Positions 44,795-53,262 of a stretch of DNA of 64,000 nt are shown here, piece after piece (positions within the stretch are counted from its first letter, which is position 1; each line of letters opens with the position of its first letter). The DNA is taken from assembly GCF_025642135.1 (NCBI RefSeq), contig NZ_CP106793.1, forward strand, positions 2,711,001-2,775,000. The letters are read 5' to 3'. Source of the stretch: Streptomyces cynarae (GTDB lineage: Bacteria > Actinomycetota > Actinomycetes > Streptomycetales > Streptomycetaceae). The translations under genes were made by a program, and so were the position numbers. The notes under the pieces were generated by a model. That model saw only the letters and a program-made list of their open reading frames with translations. It was not told the DNA's origin and made no database searches.

Positions 44795-46242
44795 GTGGCC
44801 CTGCTTTCGCGGTTGGGTACGACGATGTCTTCGGCGGCGGCTGCGGGGGCGGCGACTGTTTCGACGGGGGCGCCCCCGAGCGGGCCGAGCCGGGTCTGGG
44901 TGAGGGCGATGGCCTCGCGGTACCGCGCCACCGTCCCCTCCGCCGCCTTCGCCCAGGTGAAGTGCCGCAGCACCCGTTCGCGGCCCGCCGCGCCGAGCCG
45001 TGCCCTCAGCTCCGGGTCCGCCAGCAGCCGGCTCAGGCCGGCGGCCAGCGCCCCTGCGTCACCGGGCGGGACCGCCAGGCACGTCTCCCCGTCGCGGCCC
45101 GTGACCTCCGGTATGGCACCGCCCGTGGTGGCCACCAGCGGCGTACCGGTCGCCATCGCCTCGGCCGCGGGCAGCGAGAACCCCTCGTACAGCGACGGCA
45201 CGCACGCCACCTCGGCCGACCGCACCAGGTCGACCAGCTCCGCGTCGGAGATGCCCTTCACGAACTCGACGGCGCCCTCGAGCCCATACCGCTCGATGGC
45301 CTGAGCGACGGGCCCGTCCTCGGCGCGCTTGCCGACCACCACGAGATGCGCCCCGGGGTGCTCGGTCCGCACCTTGGCGAGCGCCTCGACCAGGAAGACG
45401 AGGCCCTTGAGCGGCACGTCCGCGCTGGAGGTGGTGACGATCCGGCCCGGCACCTGCGGCACCGACGCGTCCGGCGAGAACAGGTCGGTGTCAGCGCCGA
45501 TGTGCACGACGTGGACACGGTCCCGTTCGACGCCCAGGTGGTCCACGATCTCCTGGCGGGAGGTGCCGGAGACGGTGAGCACCGACGGCAGCCGGCGCGC
45601 TACCCGCTTCTGCATGCGCGTGAACGCGTACCAGCGTCGTACGGACAGCCGCCGCTGCCAGCCCTCCGCAGCGTCCAGCTCCAACTGCCGGTCCACGGTG
45701 ATGGGGTGGTGGATGGTGGTCACCAGCGGCGCACCCACATCGCCCAGCAGGCCGTAGCCGAGCGTCTGGTTGTCGTGCACGACGTCGAAGTCGCCGCGTC
45801 GGGCGCGCAGATGGCGGCGGGCGCGCAGGGAGAACGTGAGGGGCTCGGGGAAGCCGCCGGTCCACATCGTGGCGACCTCGAGGGCGTCGATCCAGTCCCG
45901 GTACTCGCCGCGCTTGGGGGTGCGGAAGGGGTCGGGCTGGCGGTACAGGTCCAGGCTGGGCAGTTCGGTGAGGGACAGGCCCTGAAGGCCCTCGCCCTCG
46001 TCGAGCACCGGGTAGGGCTGCGCGCCGATGACCTCGACCTGGTGGCCGAGCCGGACCAGCTCACGGGAGAGGTGCCGTACATAGACGCCCTGGCCCCCGC
46101 AGAACGGGTTCCCTTTGTACGTCAGGAGCGCGATGCGCAGCGGCCGGCCTCCCCCAAGTTCTCGACTGCGCTCGAACAGGGAGGGACCCCCACCGGCGGC
46201 GGAACCCCCCTCGGGACCCGCCTCCCTGCCCTCAGCGGTCAC
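44788..46242 (-). CDS. GT4-family glycosyltransferase
   Basis: A 484-residue GT-B enzyme: N-terminal Rossmann domain (LRIALLTYKGNPFCGGQGVYV, HLSRELVRLGHQVEVIG) and C-terminal nucleotide-sugar domain (RIVTTSSADVPLKGLVFLVE; VPSLYEGFSLPAAEAMATGT) with the EGFSLPAAEA motif typical of GT4. The first 33 residues before LRIALL are not part of the fold and include GGPSLFERSRELGGG encoded by dispersed repeat copy 3. GTG start with gaagggg about 8 nt upstream. First gene of the coupled operon; a KstR-like site lies between it and the divergent TetR gene. Confidence 0.9.
   Translation of the reverse strand: MTAEGREAGPEGGSAAGGGPSLFERSRELGGGRPLRIALLTYKGNPFCGGQGVYVRHLSRELVRLGHQVEVIGAQPYPVLDEGEGLQGLSLTELPSLDLYRQPDPFRTPKRGEYRDWIDALEVATMWTGGFPEPLTFSLRARRHLRARRGDFDVVHDNQTLGYGLLGDVGAPLVTTIHHPITVDRQLELDAAEGWQRRLSVRRWYAFTRMQKRVARRLPSVLTVSGTSRQEIVDHLGVERDRVHVVHIGADTDLFSPDASVPQVPGRIVTTSSADVPLKGLVFLVEALAKVRTEHPGAHLVVVGKRAEDGPVAQAIERYGLEGAVEFVKGISDAELVDLVRSAEVACVPSLYEGFSLPAAEAMATGTPLVATTGGAIPEVTGRDGETCLAVPPGDAGALAAGLSRLLADPELRARLGAAGRERVLRHFTWAKAAEGTVARYREAIALTQTRLGPLGGAPVETVAAPAAAAEDIVVPNRESRATC
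46149..46192. repeat. dispersed repeat, copy 3 (inside the glycosyltransferase N-terminus)
   Basis: Reads ctcccccaagttctcgactg then cgctcgaacagggagggacc and ccca on the + strand. About 80% identical to copy 1 and same orientation relative to its host gene. Confidence 0.83.
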
Positions 46243-46296
46243 TCTCGGCCCCTTCTTCCCTGCAGTTTCCCGCGAGACTACGCCGGGACGGTAATC

Positions 46297-46310
46297 TAGA
46301 ACAAGTTACA
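46297..46310. promoter_or_regulatory. KstR-like operator between glycosyltransferase and TetR regulator
   Basis: TAGAACAAGTTACA matches TnnAACnnGTTnnA exactly. It lies about 160 bp before the TetR ATG and 55 bp before the glycosyltransferase GTG, so it suits autoregulation. Confidence 0.6.
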
Positions 46311-46471
46311 GACTTGATCGTTCAAGAGCCTCTGAATCTACCGGCAGGTAGCCCCGCTGTGAGCGGCGGATCGGGTGATTCGCGCCACGGCCGACGCCCT
46401 GCCATGCTGTCCGACCGCCACCCCTCACCGACCTGATCATCACCCTCACCGACTGTCACGGAACGGGACCC

Positions 46472-47119
46472 ATGCCTGCGGAAGCCAAGGTGCCAGCCAG
46501 TACCGCGCGACCGGCGGCGCAGCCGGCCTCACCTCCGCTCACCGAGCGGCAGGAGGCACGCCGCCGCAGGATCCTGCACACGAGCGCGCAGTTGGCGAGC
46601 CGGGGCGGTTTCGACGCGGTGCAGATGCGGGAGGTTGCGGAGTCCTCGCAGGTGGCGCTGGGCACGCTGTACCGCTACTTCCCCTCCAAGGTGCACCTGC
46701 TGGTCGCGACCATGCAGGATCAGCTGGAGCGCATGCACGGCACGCTGCGGAAGAAGCCGCCGGCCGGTCGGACCGCGGCCGAGCGGGTGGCGGAGACCCT
46801 GATGCGCGCCTTCCGCGCCCTCCAGCGCGAGCCGCACCTGGCCGACGCCATGGTCCGCGCCCTCACCTTCGCCGACCGCAGCGTCTCCCCCGAGGTGGAC
46901 CAGGTCTCCCGGCAGACGACGGCGATCATCCTGGACGCGATGGGCCTGGACGGCGACCCGACGCCGGACCAGCTCTCGGCGGTGCGGGTCATCGAGCACA
47001 CCTGGCACTCGGCGCTGATCACCTGGCTCTCCGGCCGCGCCTCCATCGCGCAGGTGAGGATCGACATCGAGACGGTGTGCCGGCTGATCGACCTCACGGA
47101 CGCCCCGGCGCGCGACTAG
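46472..47119 (+). CDS. TetR-family repressor, KstR-like
   Basis: A 215-residue regulator with the HTH segment LASRGGFDAVQMREVAESSQ followed by VALGTLYRYFPSKVHLLVA. The phrases FDAVQMREVA and LYRYFPSKVHLLV are characteristic of KstR, the repressor of cholesterol catabolism in mycolate actinobacteria. The ligand domain (residues 80-215) includes FRALQREPHLADAMVRALTF. An exact TnnAACnnGTTnnA site lies in its upstream region, and near matches precede P450, thiolase, aldehyde dehydrogenase, MBL and MaoC genes here. Expected inducer: a CoA-thioester of a steroid or acyl acid (inference). Confidence 0.9.
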   Translation: MPAEAKVPASTARPAAQPASPPLTERQEARRRRILHTSAQLASRGGFDAVQMREVAESSQVALGTLYRYFPSKVHLLVATMQDQLERMHGTLRKKPPAGRTAAERVAETLMRAFRALQREPHLADAMVRALTFADRSVSPEVDQVSRQTTAIILDAMGLDGDPTPDQLSAVRVIEHTWHSALITWLSGRASIAQVRIDIETVCRLIDLTDAPARD

Positions 47120-47425
47120 GGCGCAGAAGGACCATGGGACCGGGGCACAAGGACACACGGGACCAGGGCACGAAAAGACCTACGAGACGGGTTCCGGTCG
47201 ACCTTCCGGTCTCTCGACCTTCCGGCCTGTCGACCGTCGATGTCGGCCACAGCGGAAGCCTAAGCTTCACGCCCCAGTCGGCATCTCCGGTCGAGTTCCT
47301 TCACTCGCCTCGTAGGCAATTTCTAGATTAGGACTTCTGCGGCCAGATGGAAGACCCCGAACCATGATTTTTATACTTTTTTCGGGCAAACCACCCACAC
47401 TCGTCGCCCGGACCCGTCGCCCCGC
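47120..47425. other. 305-bp gap without a gene
   Basis: Nothing codes here that I can support. It has two copies of tcgaccttccgg (47198 and 47214) and, at 47366-47395, an unusually AT-rich patch (tttttatacttttttcgggc) downstream of the ferredoxin stop that may help end transcription from the right. Confidence 0.5.
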
Positions 47426-47659
47426 CTACTCCCCCGGCGGGAACACCGGCTCCCCGCTTCCCGCCAGCGTGATCGTGATGGCCTCCACCGGGCAGTTCTC
47501 CGCCGCCTGAAGGATCTGCTCCCCCGCGTCGGCGTCGGGTGTGACGGGACGGGACTGACGGGCGGAGTCGAGGCGGAAGGCACCGGACGCCTGGTGCACG
47601 CACTGCGCCGAGCCGATGCAGACCGAGCGGTCGACCTCGATGTGCCAGCGGTCTCCCAT
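47426..47659 (-). CDS. P450-type [3Fe-4S] ferredoxin
   Basis: A 77-residue ferredoxin: VDRSVCIGSAQCVHQASGAF and AAENCPVEAITI give three cluster cysteines (C14, C20, C57) with the second cysteine of the usual four replaced by Ser/Ala, the [3Fe-4S] pattern of ferredoxins serving cytochromes P450. It starts 3 nt after the aldehyde dehydrogenase stop, so the two are one operon behind the palindrome at 49172-49189. The likely electron acceptor is the CYP125-like enzyme at 55979-57214. Confidence 0.93.
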   Translation of the reverse strand: MGDRWHIEVDRSVCIGSAQCVHQASGAFRLDSARQSRPVTPDADAGEQILQAAENCPVEAITITLAGSGEPVFPPGE

Positions 47660-47662
47660 GGG

Positions 47663-49123
47663 CTACGCCTCCCCGTACCCGGCCGGCAGATGGATCATCT
47701 TGTGCTCCAGGTACTCGCCGTACCCCTCGGGGCCGAACTCCCGCCCGAGCCCGGAGTTCTTGTAGCCGCCGAAGGGGCCGAGCATGTCGAGGCTGAAGGT
47801 GTTCACCGAGTACGTTCCGGTGCGGACCTGCCGGGCGACCTCGATGCCGTGCTCCACGTCCGCCGTCCACACGCTGCCGCTCAGCCCGTAGTCGGAGTCG
47901 TTCGCGATCTTCACGGCCTCGCTCTCGTCGCCGTAGGGCAGCAGGCAGATGACGGGCCCGAAGATCTCCTCCCGGGCGATCCGCATGGAGTTGTCCACGT
48001 CGCCGAAGAGCGTCGGCTCCACGTACCAGCCACGCTCCAGACCCGCGGGCCGCCCGCCGCCGGTGAGGATCTTCGCCCCCTCCTCCTGGCCGATGCGGAC
48101 GTAGTCGAGGTTGCGCTGCTGCTGCCGCCGCGCCACCAGCGGCCCGACCTGCGTCGCGGGGTCCAGCGGGTCACCGACCACGAGGGCGCTCGCCGCGGCG
48201 GCGAAGGCGTCGGCGAACTCGTCGTAGCGCGAGCGCGGCACCAGGATCCGGGTCTGGGCGACGCAGGCCTGGCCGTTGTTCATCCAGGCGGCCGGGACGA
48301 CCCCCGCCACGGTCGTCCCGACGTCCGCGTCCGGCAGCACCACGGCCGCCGACTTGCCGCCCAGCTCCAGGGTCACGCGCGTCAGGTTCCGCGCGGCGAC
48401 CTCCATGACCCGCTTGCCGGCCGCGACCGAGCCGGTGAAGGACACCTTGTCGATCCCCGGATGCCCCACGAGGTATTCACTGACCTCGCGGTCCGCGGGC
48501 AGGATCGACAGCACGCCCTCGGGCAGCCCGGCCTCACGGGCGATCTCACCGAGGAGGTACGCGTCGAGCGGAGACTCGGGCGACGGCTTCAGCACCACCG
48601 TGCAGCCGGTGAGCAGCGCGGGCGCGAGCTTGGCGGCGGCCACGAACTGCGGCACGTTCCACGGCACGACGGCCGCCACCACCCCGACCGGCTCGCGCCG
48701 CACCAGGATCCTCCCGAGAACGCCGTCCCGCCGTTCCTCATACGTGAAGTCGCGCGCGACCGTGATCGCCGCGTCCCACACCATCATCGCGCCGAGCGCC
48801 TGCGCGAGGACGCTCCAGGAGTACGGGGAGCCGTTCTCGGAGGAGATCACGCGGGCGATCTCCTCATGCCGTACCGCGATCGCGTCCTTGATCCTCGTCA
48901 CGACCCCGATCCGCTCGTCGAGCGTCATCCGCGGCCAGGGCCCCTCGTCGAAGGCGCGGCGTGCCACGGCGACGGCCCGGTCGACGTCCTCCCGCGAGGC
49001 GTGCGGCACCCGCCCGATGACCTCTTCCGTGTGCGGGGAGACCACCTCGATGACGTCCTCACCCAGGGGGTCGGTCAACTCCCCGCCGATGAACAGCTGT
49101 CCGTGTTCCACGAGCTCGGTCAT
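47663..49123 (-). CDS. aldehyde dehydrogenase (NAD(P)-dependent)
   Basis: A 486-residue ALDH: VVPWNVPQFVAAAKLAPALL and VLKPSPESPLDAY in the cofactor site, FTGSVAAGKRVME, the catalytic Glu in LELGGKSAAVV and the catalytic Cys in NNGQACVAQTRI. ATG at 49123 has GGAGG 8 nt upstream. With the ferredoxin it forms an operon preceded by a KstR-like inverted repeat. A role in oxidising the aldehyde formed after P450 attack on a steroid or alkyl side chain is likely but inferred. Confidence 0.94.
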   Translation of the reverse strand: MTELVEHGQLFIGGELTDPLGEDVIEVVSPHTEEVIGRVPHASREDVDRAVAVARRAFDEGPWPRMTLDERIGVVTRIKDAIAVRHEEIARVISSENGSPYSWSVLAQALGAMMVWDAAITVARDFTYEERRDGVLGRILVRREPVGVVAAVVPWNVPQFVAAAKLAPALLTGCTVVLKPSPESPLDAYLLGEIAREAGLPEGVLSILPADREVSEYLVGHPGIDKVSFTGSVAAGKRVMEVAARNLTRVTLELGGKSAAVVLPDADVGTTVAGVVPAAWMNNGQACVAQTRILVPRSRYDEFADAFAAAASALVVGDPLDPATQVGPLVARRQQQRNLDYVRIGQEEGAKILTGGGRPAGLERGWYVEPTLFGDVDNSMRIAREEIFGPVICLLPYGDESEAVKIANDSDYGLSGSVWTADVEHGIEVARQVRTGTYSVNTFSLDMLGPFGGYKNSGLGREFGPEGYGEYLEHKMIHLPAGYGEA

Positions 49124-49171
49124 GGCGACTGCCTCCTGCGGAGCCGGCGGTACCGTTCCTGACGGTATTTC

Positions 49172-49189
49172 AGAACTGATACCAGTTCT
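49172..49189. promoter_or_regulatory. KstR-like operator before the aldehyde dehydrogenase/ferredoxin operon
   Basis: AGAACTG-ATAC-CAGTTCT is a perfect 7-bp inverted repeat; the overlapping TGATACCAGTTCTA fits TnnAACnnGTTnnA with one mismatch. About 50 bp upstream of the ALDH ATG. Confidence 0.58.
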
Positions 49190-49404
49190 AGTTGAAGTAG
49201 TCCACGGACGACACAAGAATGTCCTGACCAGCGGTTCCCGGTGACCACGGGCGAGTTCGGAACCTTTGGGCCGTCAGGGGCCGTCGGCGGCTGCGGGCCG
49301 CGTCGGCGGCTCACGCAGGCGACGACCGAAGCGAATGGCTTGACCGGCCGCACTGCCTGCGTTCTAGTCAACGGGCGGCATCGTCGAGCGCTCGGAGGAC
49401 AACG

Positions 49405-49794
49405 GTGTTCGTCTTCAAGGATGCGGCCGGCGAGCCGATGAGTGTTCCCAAGCAGGTCTTCCTATGGGCCTGGCCGTTGCTTCCCGGCGCAATAGCCTGG
49501 GCGCGGTTCGGTACCACATGGGGACTGCTCGAAGGCACCGCGGTCTACAGTTGGTGGCTGGCGACGATCTTCGGGCGCGCCGGGGCGGCGTCGTGGCTGA
49601 GGCGCCACCTGATCACAACGTTCGTCCTCTTCGTGTTCGTCTTTGCGACTTTGTTCTTCGTGCTCCCCGCCCTGTTGCTCGGCACTGTGCTCTCGGTCTG
49701 GTGGTGTTGGGCGCTCGGACTCTCCGCAGGCGTGACCGTCACCGCCTTGCTCTGGCCTGCACAACGGCGCTTCTGGGCAAGGCTGGACGGCTAG
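49405..49794 (+). CDS. small integral membrane protein
   Basis: A 129-residue protein with three or four hydrophobic segments (QVFLWAWPLLPGAIAWARFG; LITTFVLFVFVFATLFFVLP; LLLGTVLSVWWCWALGLSAG; VTVTALLWPA). GTG start with a clear ggagg 6 nt upstream. GC at third positions is lower than in its neighbours, suggesting a less conserved or acquired gene. No family recognised. Confidence 0.72.
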   Translation: MFVFKDAAGEPMSVPKQVFLWAWPLLPGAIAWARFGTTWGLLEGTAVYSWWLATIFGRAGAASWLRRHLITTFVLFVFVFATLFFVLPALLLGTVLSVWWCWALGLSAGVTVTALLWPAQRRFWARLDG

Positions 49795-49889
49795 CGGCAC
49801 GCATGCCCCTCATGTGCCCGATCGGACGGGGAGCCATGGGGAACAACGGGGGATCCGCGGAGGCCGCCCCGGGAAGCCGTGGCCGATGA

Positions 49890-50348
49890 TCAGCCCGGCT
49901 GGAGTCGTCCCGTCGCGGTGAGGGTGACCGACGCCGTCCACCAGTCGCGCGGTCCGCACGGATCGTGCGCGGTGTGGTGCACGAGCCGCACCCGGGTGTC
50001 GGTCCGGAGTACCTGCTGTCCGGTCTGGTCCGCGGTGAGGGTGATGGTCACCATGCGGTGTGGGTCGGTGCCGGGCGAAGTCGGGACGTGCAGGTCTGCT
50101 CCGACTTCTCCGGCCGGGTACGACACGCAGTGAGTGTCGGCGCAGGCTCGCACTGTCGCCTGTGGGTGCGATCGCGTCCAGGCCGAGACGTTCAGGTCGA
50201 CGGAGGGGAGCGCCAACACCGCCGAGGCCGCGCACACCGTCGGCCGGGTGGTGCACCCGGCTACCGCACCGATCACGACCGTGCCGACCCCGAGCAGTCG
50301 GACCACGCGGAGTCGTGTCGCACCCGGCGCTGCAAAACGAGGGCTCAT
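49890..50348 (-). CDS. putative lipoprotein
   Basis: A 152-residue protein with a lipoprotein signal peptide: basic start (MSPRFAAPGATRLRVVR), hydrophobic core (LLGVGTVVIGAVAGC) and lipobox VAGC. The exported part contains SAVLALPSVDLNVSAW and two further Cys (RACADTHC) that could pair, then beta-strand-rich sequence ending TASVTLTATGRLQPG. No domain recognised. The ATG lacks a strong RBS. Confidence 0.65.
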   Translation of the reverse strand: MSPRFAAPGATRLRVVRLLGVGTVVIGAVAGCTTRPTVCAASAVLALPSVDLNVSAWTRSHPQATVRACADTHCVSYPAGEVGADLHVPTSPGTDPHRMVTITLTADQTGQQVLRTDTRVRLVHHTAHDPCGPRDWWTASVTLTATGRLQPG

Positions 50349-50496
50349 GTCCGTGAGACCTAGCTGCACCGCTTTTGGTTGCTGTCGTAGCAGCAAACTC
50401 GTGGAGCGCCCTTCGTCGACAAACCATGAAAGGCAGCGGTCACATCGGATCAGGTCGACCCGGCCGCCGACGAGATCAGTCGACCTGAGCGTCTCT

Positions 50497-50510
50497 TGAA
50501 ACCAGTTCTA
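50497..50510. promoter_or_regulatory. KstR-like operator overlapping the MBL gene promoter
   Basis: TGAAACCAGTTCTA matches TnnAACnnGTTnnA exactly. It is followed after 2 nt by TATAGT (50513-50518), a good -10 box, so a bound repressor would block RNA polymerase at the promoter of the MBL/SnoaL operon. Confidence 0.62.
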
Positions 50511-50549
50511 GTTATAGTGGGCAATGGCCAACGGCGGGGTGGAGGCGCG

Positions 50550-51605
50550 ATGACGACGAGTCAGGACGGGGAGCCGGTGGCACAGGCGCGCGACCACGGC
50601 GGGGGCGTACGGTCCTTCCGGGTTCCCATCCCGGACAACCCCCTCGGCCACACGCTCGTCCACGTCGTCGACACCGACCGCGGCCCGGTGCTGATCGACA
50701 CCGGCTGGGACGACCCGGACTCCTGGGACGCGTTCGCGCAGGGCCTGGCGGCGTGCGGCGCCTCGCCCGCGGAGGTCTTCGGCGTCGTCATCACGCACCA
50801 CCACCCCGACCACCACGGCCTGTCCGGAAGGGTCCGCGAGGCGTCCGGCGCGTGGGTCGCCATGCACGCGGCGGACACCGCGGTCGTACGGCGGACACGC
50901 GAGACCCGCCCCGAACGCTGGTACGCGTACATGGCCGACAAGCTGGCCGCGGCCGGCGCCCCCGAGGAGCATCTGACCCCGCTACGCGCCGCGCACGGCC
51001 GCCGGGACCTTCCGGGCCTCAGCCCCACGCTGCCCGACCGCGAGATCGTCCCCGGGGAACTTCTCGACCTCCCCGGGCGCCGCCTGCGCGCGATCTGGAC
51101 GCCGGGACACACGCCCGGCCATGTCTGCCTCCACCTGGAGGAGGACCACCCGGCCGGACTCCCGGGCCACGGCCGCCTGTTCTCGGGCGACCACCTGCTC
51201 CCCGAGATCACCCCGCACATCGGCCTGTACGAGGACCCGGACGACACCACCGCGACCGACCCCCTCGGCGACTACCTCGACTCCCTCGAGCGCGTCGGCC
51301 GTCTGGAGCCCGCCGAGGTGCTGCCGGCCCACCAGCACGCGTTCACCGACGCGCCGGGCCGCGTACGGGAGTTGCTGGCACACCACGGGGAGCGGCTGAG
51401 CGGGCTGCTGACCCTGCTGTCCGCCCCGCTCACCCCCTGGCAGCTCGCCGAACGCATGGAGTGGAACCGCCCCTGGGAGCAGATCCCGTACGGATCACGG
51501 CACATCGCGGTCGCGGAGGCCGAGGCCCATCTGCGCCGGCTGGTGAAGCTGGGCCGGGCGGAGGCGGTGGCGGGGAGCGATCCGGTGGCGTACGTGGCGG
51601 CGTGA
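50550..51605 (+). CDS. MBL-fold metallohydrolase
   Basis: A 351-residue MBL-fold enzyme: metal motif THHHPDHHG (His83, His85, Asp87, His88), IWTPGHTPGHVCLHL, FSGDHLLPEITPHI and VLPAHQHAF, followed by a C-terminal winged-helix-like segment (MEWNRPWEQIPYGSRHIAVA) as in the LACTB2-type branch. ATG with ggagg 4 nt upstream. Behind a KstR-like operator and followed 43 bp later by a SnoaL-fold gene. A thioesterase or lactonase step in the catabolic regulon is possible. Confidence 0.9.
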   Translation: MTTSQDGEPVAQARDHGGGVRSFRVPIPDNPLGHTLVHVVDTDRGPVLIDTGWDDPDSWDAFAQGLAACGASPAEVFGVVITHHHPDHHGLSGRVREASGAWVAMHAADTAVVRRTRETRPERWYAYMADKLAAAGAPEEHLTPLRAAHGRRDLPGLSPTLPDREIVPGELLDLPGRRLRAIWTPGHTPGHVCLHLEEDHPAGLPGHGRLFSGDHLLPEITPHIGLYEDPDDTTATDPLGDYLDSLERVGRLEPAEVLPAHQHAFTDAPGRVRELLAHHGERLSGLLTLLSAPLTPWQLAERMEWNRPWEQIPYGSRHIAVAEAEAHLRRLVKLGRAEAVAGSDPVAYVAA

Positions 51606-51648
51606 AAAAGCGCTGGCGCGGCGCGTTCCGCAGTTGGTACCCAGACAC

Positions 51649-52128
51649 ATGGACCACGAACACATGGAACACCTGGACCCCTTGGAACGCCTTCTGGCCG
51701 AACGCGCCTGTGAGCGCCTCGTCGTCGACTTCGTCCGCCGCCTCGACCTGGGCGAGCCCTCCTCCGTGGCCGAGCTGTTCACCGAGGACGGCGTCTGGCA
51801 GTGGCCGGCACCGGGAGACGGGCGGCGGTCCGAGGGACGGGAAGCACTGCGGGAGTACTTCGGGTCACGGCCGGCGGACCGGCTCTCGCGCCGGATCATG
51901 TCCAACATCCTCGTCACGGTGACGTCGCCGGACACGGCCGAGGCCACGTCGTACTTCACGACGTACCGCGTCGACGGCTACTCCGGCGCCATGGTGCCGC
52001 CCGGCCCGCCGGTCCAGGTCGGCCACTACGAGGACACGTTCCGCAAGTCCGACGGCGCCTGGCTGCTCGCCTCCCGGACCCTCCACCTGCCCTTCGGCGG
52101 CCCGACCACGCGGCTCCCGGCCGGCTGA
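51649..52128 (+). CDS. SnoaL/NTF2-fold protein
   Basis: A 159-residue SnoaL_4-type protein: LLAERACERLVVDFVRRLDL, VAELFTEDGVWQWPAPGDGR, REALREYFGSR and GHYEDTFRKSDGAWLLASRT. Similar small proteins act as isomerases, hydratases or cyclases. A second in-frame ATG (51664) is possible. Likely co-transcribed with the MBL gene. A steroid-isomerase-like role would suit the regulon but is not demonstrated. Confidence 0.85.
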   Translation: MDHEHMEHLDPLERLLAERACERLVVDFVRRLDLGEPSSVAELFTEDGVWQWPAPGDGRRSEGREALREYFGSRPADRLSRRIMSNILVTVTSPDTAEATSYFTTYRVDGYSGAMVPPGPPVQVGHYEDTFRKSDGAWLLASRTLHLPFGGPTTRLPAG

Positions 52129-52177
52129 GAGCCCGAACAAAATGGGGGCCCGGGGCTCCAAGGGCCTGTCCTTCGGA

Positions 52178-52867
52178 TCAGCGCTGGAGCAGCGCGCGGA
52201 CCAACGCCTCGGCCTCCCCGAGGGCTTCGACCTCGCGGTCGCTCATGGTGGGGTTCGCCGCGCGGCGGCTGCGGGCCTCAGCCAGACCCTCCTCGGTGAG
52301 CGCCGAGGCACCGGCCTGGCCCGCCAGCATCGCGCCCAGCAGTTCGCGCACGCCGTCCACGTGAGGTTCGCCGACCACGGCGGCCTGCGCCAGGATCACC
52401 GCGGACATGCCCCAGTCGAGCCCGGGCGACCCCTCCTCGACGTTGGCCCAGTCGATGACCCGGGGGCCGTCCGCGGCCATGATCACGTTCAGCGGGTGGA
52501 GATCGAGGTGGAGGATGCGCACGGCCGGTGCGGCGGAGCGGCGGGCGGGGAGCGCGTGCAGCTCGCGCAGCAGCCGGGCGAGGATCGTGCCGGCCCCCTC
52601 GGGACCGAGGCGGCCGGCCACGAGCGCGTCCAGCATCGTCGGGCCGTACAGCCGCTCCATCACGAGGTCGCCGCGCGTCGCAGCGCGGACGCCGGGCACG
52701 GGATAGCCGTGGTCGCGGAGGTGCCCCATCACCAGGGCCTCGGCGGCCGCGTCCCCGTGCGGGTGCCGGTAGCGGCGCAGCACCCAGGTCTCGTCGATCT
52801 CGTACACGTCCGCGCTGCGACCGGACCCGAGCAGTCTTCCGGGCTTCACGCCTGCGACGCCGGTCAC
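52178..52867 (-). CDS. aminoglycoside phosphotransferase-fold (APH) kinase-like protein
   Basis: A 229-residue protein with a minimal kinase core: glycine-rich start GRLLGSGRSADVYEID, VLRRYRHPHGDAAAEALVMG, the catalytic loop HLDLHPLNVIM and the metal-binding DWANVEEG. Shorter than classical APH enzymes (about 260-300). GTG at 52867 with GGGGGTG 6-7 nt upstream. Substrate unknown; small APH-fold proteins in Streptomyces need not be resistance enzymes. Confidence 0.88.
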   Translation of the reverse strand: MTGVAGVKPGRLLGSGRSADVYEIDETWVLRRYRHPHGDAAAEALVMGHLRDHGYPVPGVRAATRGDLVMERLYGPTMLDALVAGRLGPEGAGTILARLLRELHALPARRSAAPAVRILHLDLHPLNVIMAADGPRVIDWANVEEGSPGLDWGMSAVILAQAAVVGEPHVDGVRELLGAMLAGQAGASALTEEGLAEARSRRAANPTMSDREVEALGEAEALVRALLQR

Positions 52868-53262
52868 ATCTGCACCCCCGTTCGTGCGGCACGGGTCACA
52901 CCGCCCGATTCCGCACCGTATATCCACTATTGGCGATCCGTGACCCAAACCGTGACGAGCCCCACGTGACCGCCGTCACCTACGACGCCCGACCGTAGAT
53001 CCATCCTCATGGCATGCATGCGCCAATTGCCCGTGCGACCTGCGGTTTGAGAGCCAGATCACACACAAGACCTTTCCGGCGGATGCGACCACAACTAGTA
53101 AAAGGGGTCATTGCGGACACCTCGTCGGCCTGCTTCTCTGGATGACGTCGCCAGGCGCCGACGAGCCCACCCGGGTCGCGGCGCCGACGCATGCCCCCCA
53201 CCGCGTTCCTCGCGGTTCCGGCATGTGCGCGGCCCCCCATGTACCCGACGAAAAGGTTTCCT
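52868..53262. other. 395-bp gap: divergent promoter region of kinase-like and transglycosylase genes
   Basis: No gene seen. It is moderately AT-rich for this genome (tatccactattggcgatccg at 52920; acaactagtaaaaggggtca at 53089). I looked for the c-di-AMP (ydaO) riboswitch common before Streptomyces cell-wall hydrolases and did not find its conserved core. Confidence 0.4.

Noticed and set aside
47330..47400. AT-rich patch as an insertion-sequence scar or attachment site
   Set aside because: No inverted termini, target duplication or tRNA sequence is visible; it could simply be a terminator region.
49355..49368. Another KstR-like site (gcgttctagtcaacg)
   Set aside because: It has only the GTTCTA half; the AAC half-site is missing and there is no catabolic gene directly downstream.
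51649..52128. SnoaL-like and MBL genes at 50550-52128 as part of the polyketide cluster
   Set aside because: They lie 40 kb away from the PKS genes and behind a KstR-like operator; the catabolic regulon is the better context.
52868..53262. ydaO (c-di-AMP) riboswitch before the transglycosylase
   Set aside because: The conserved riboswitch core sequences could not be found in the gap.
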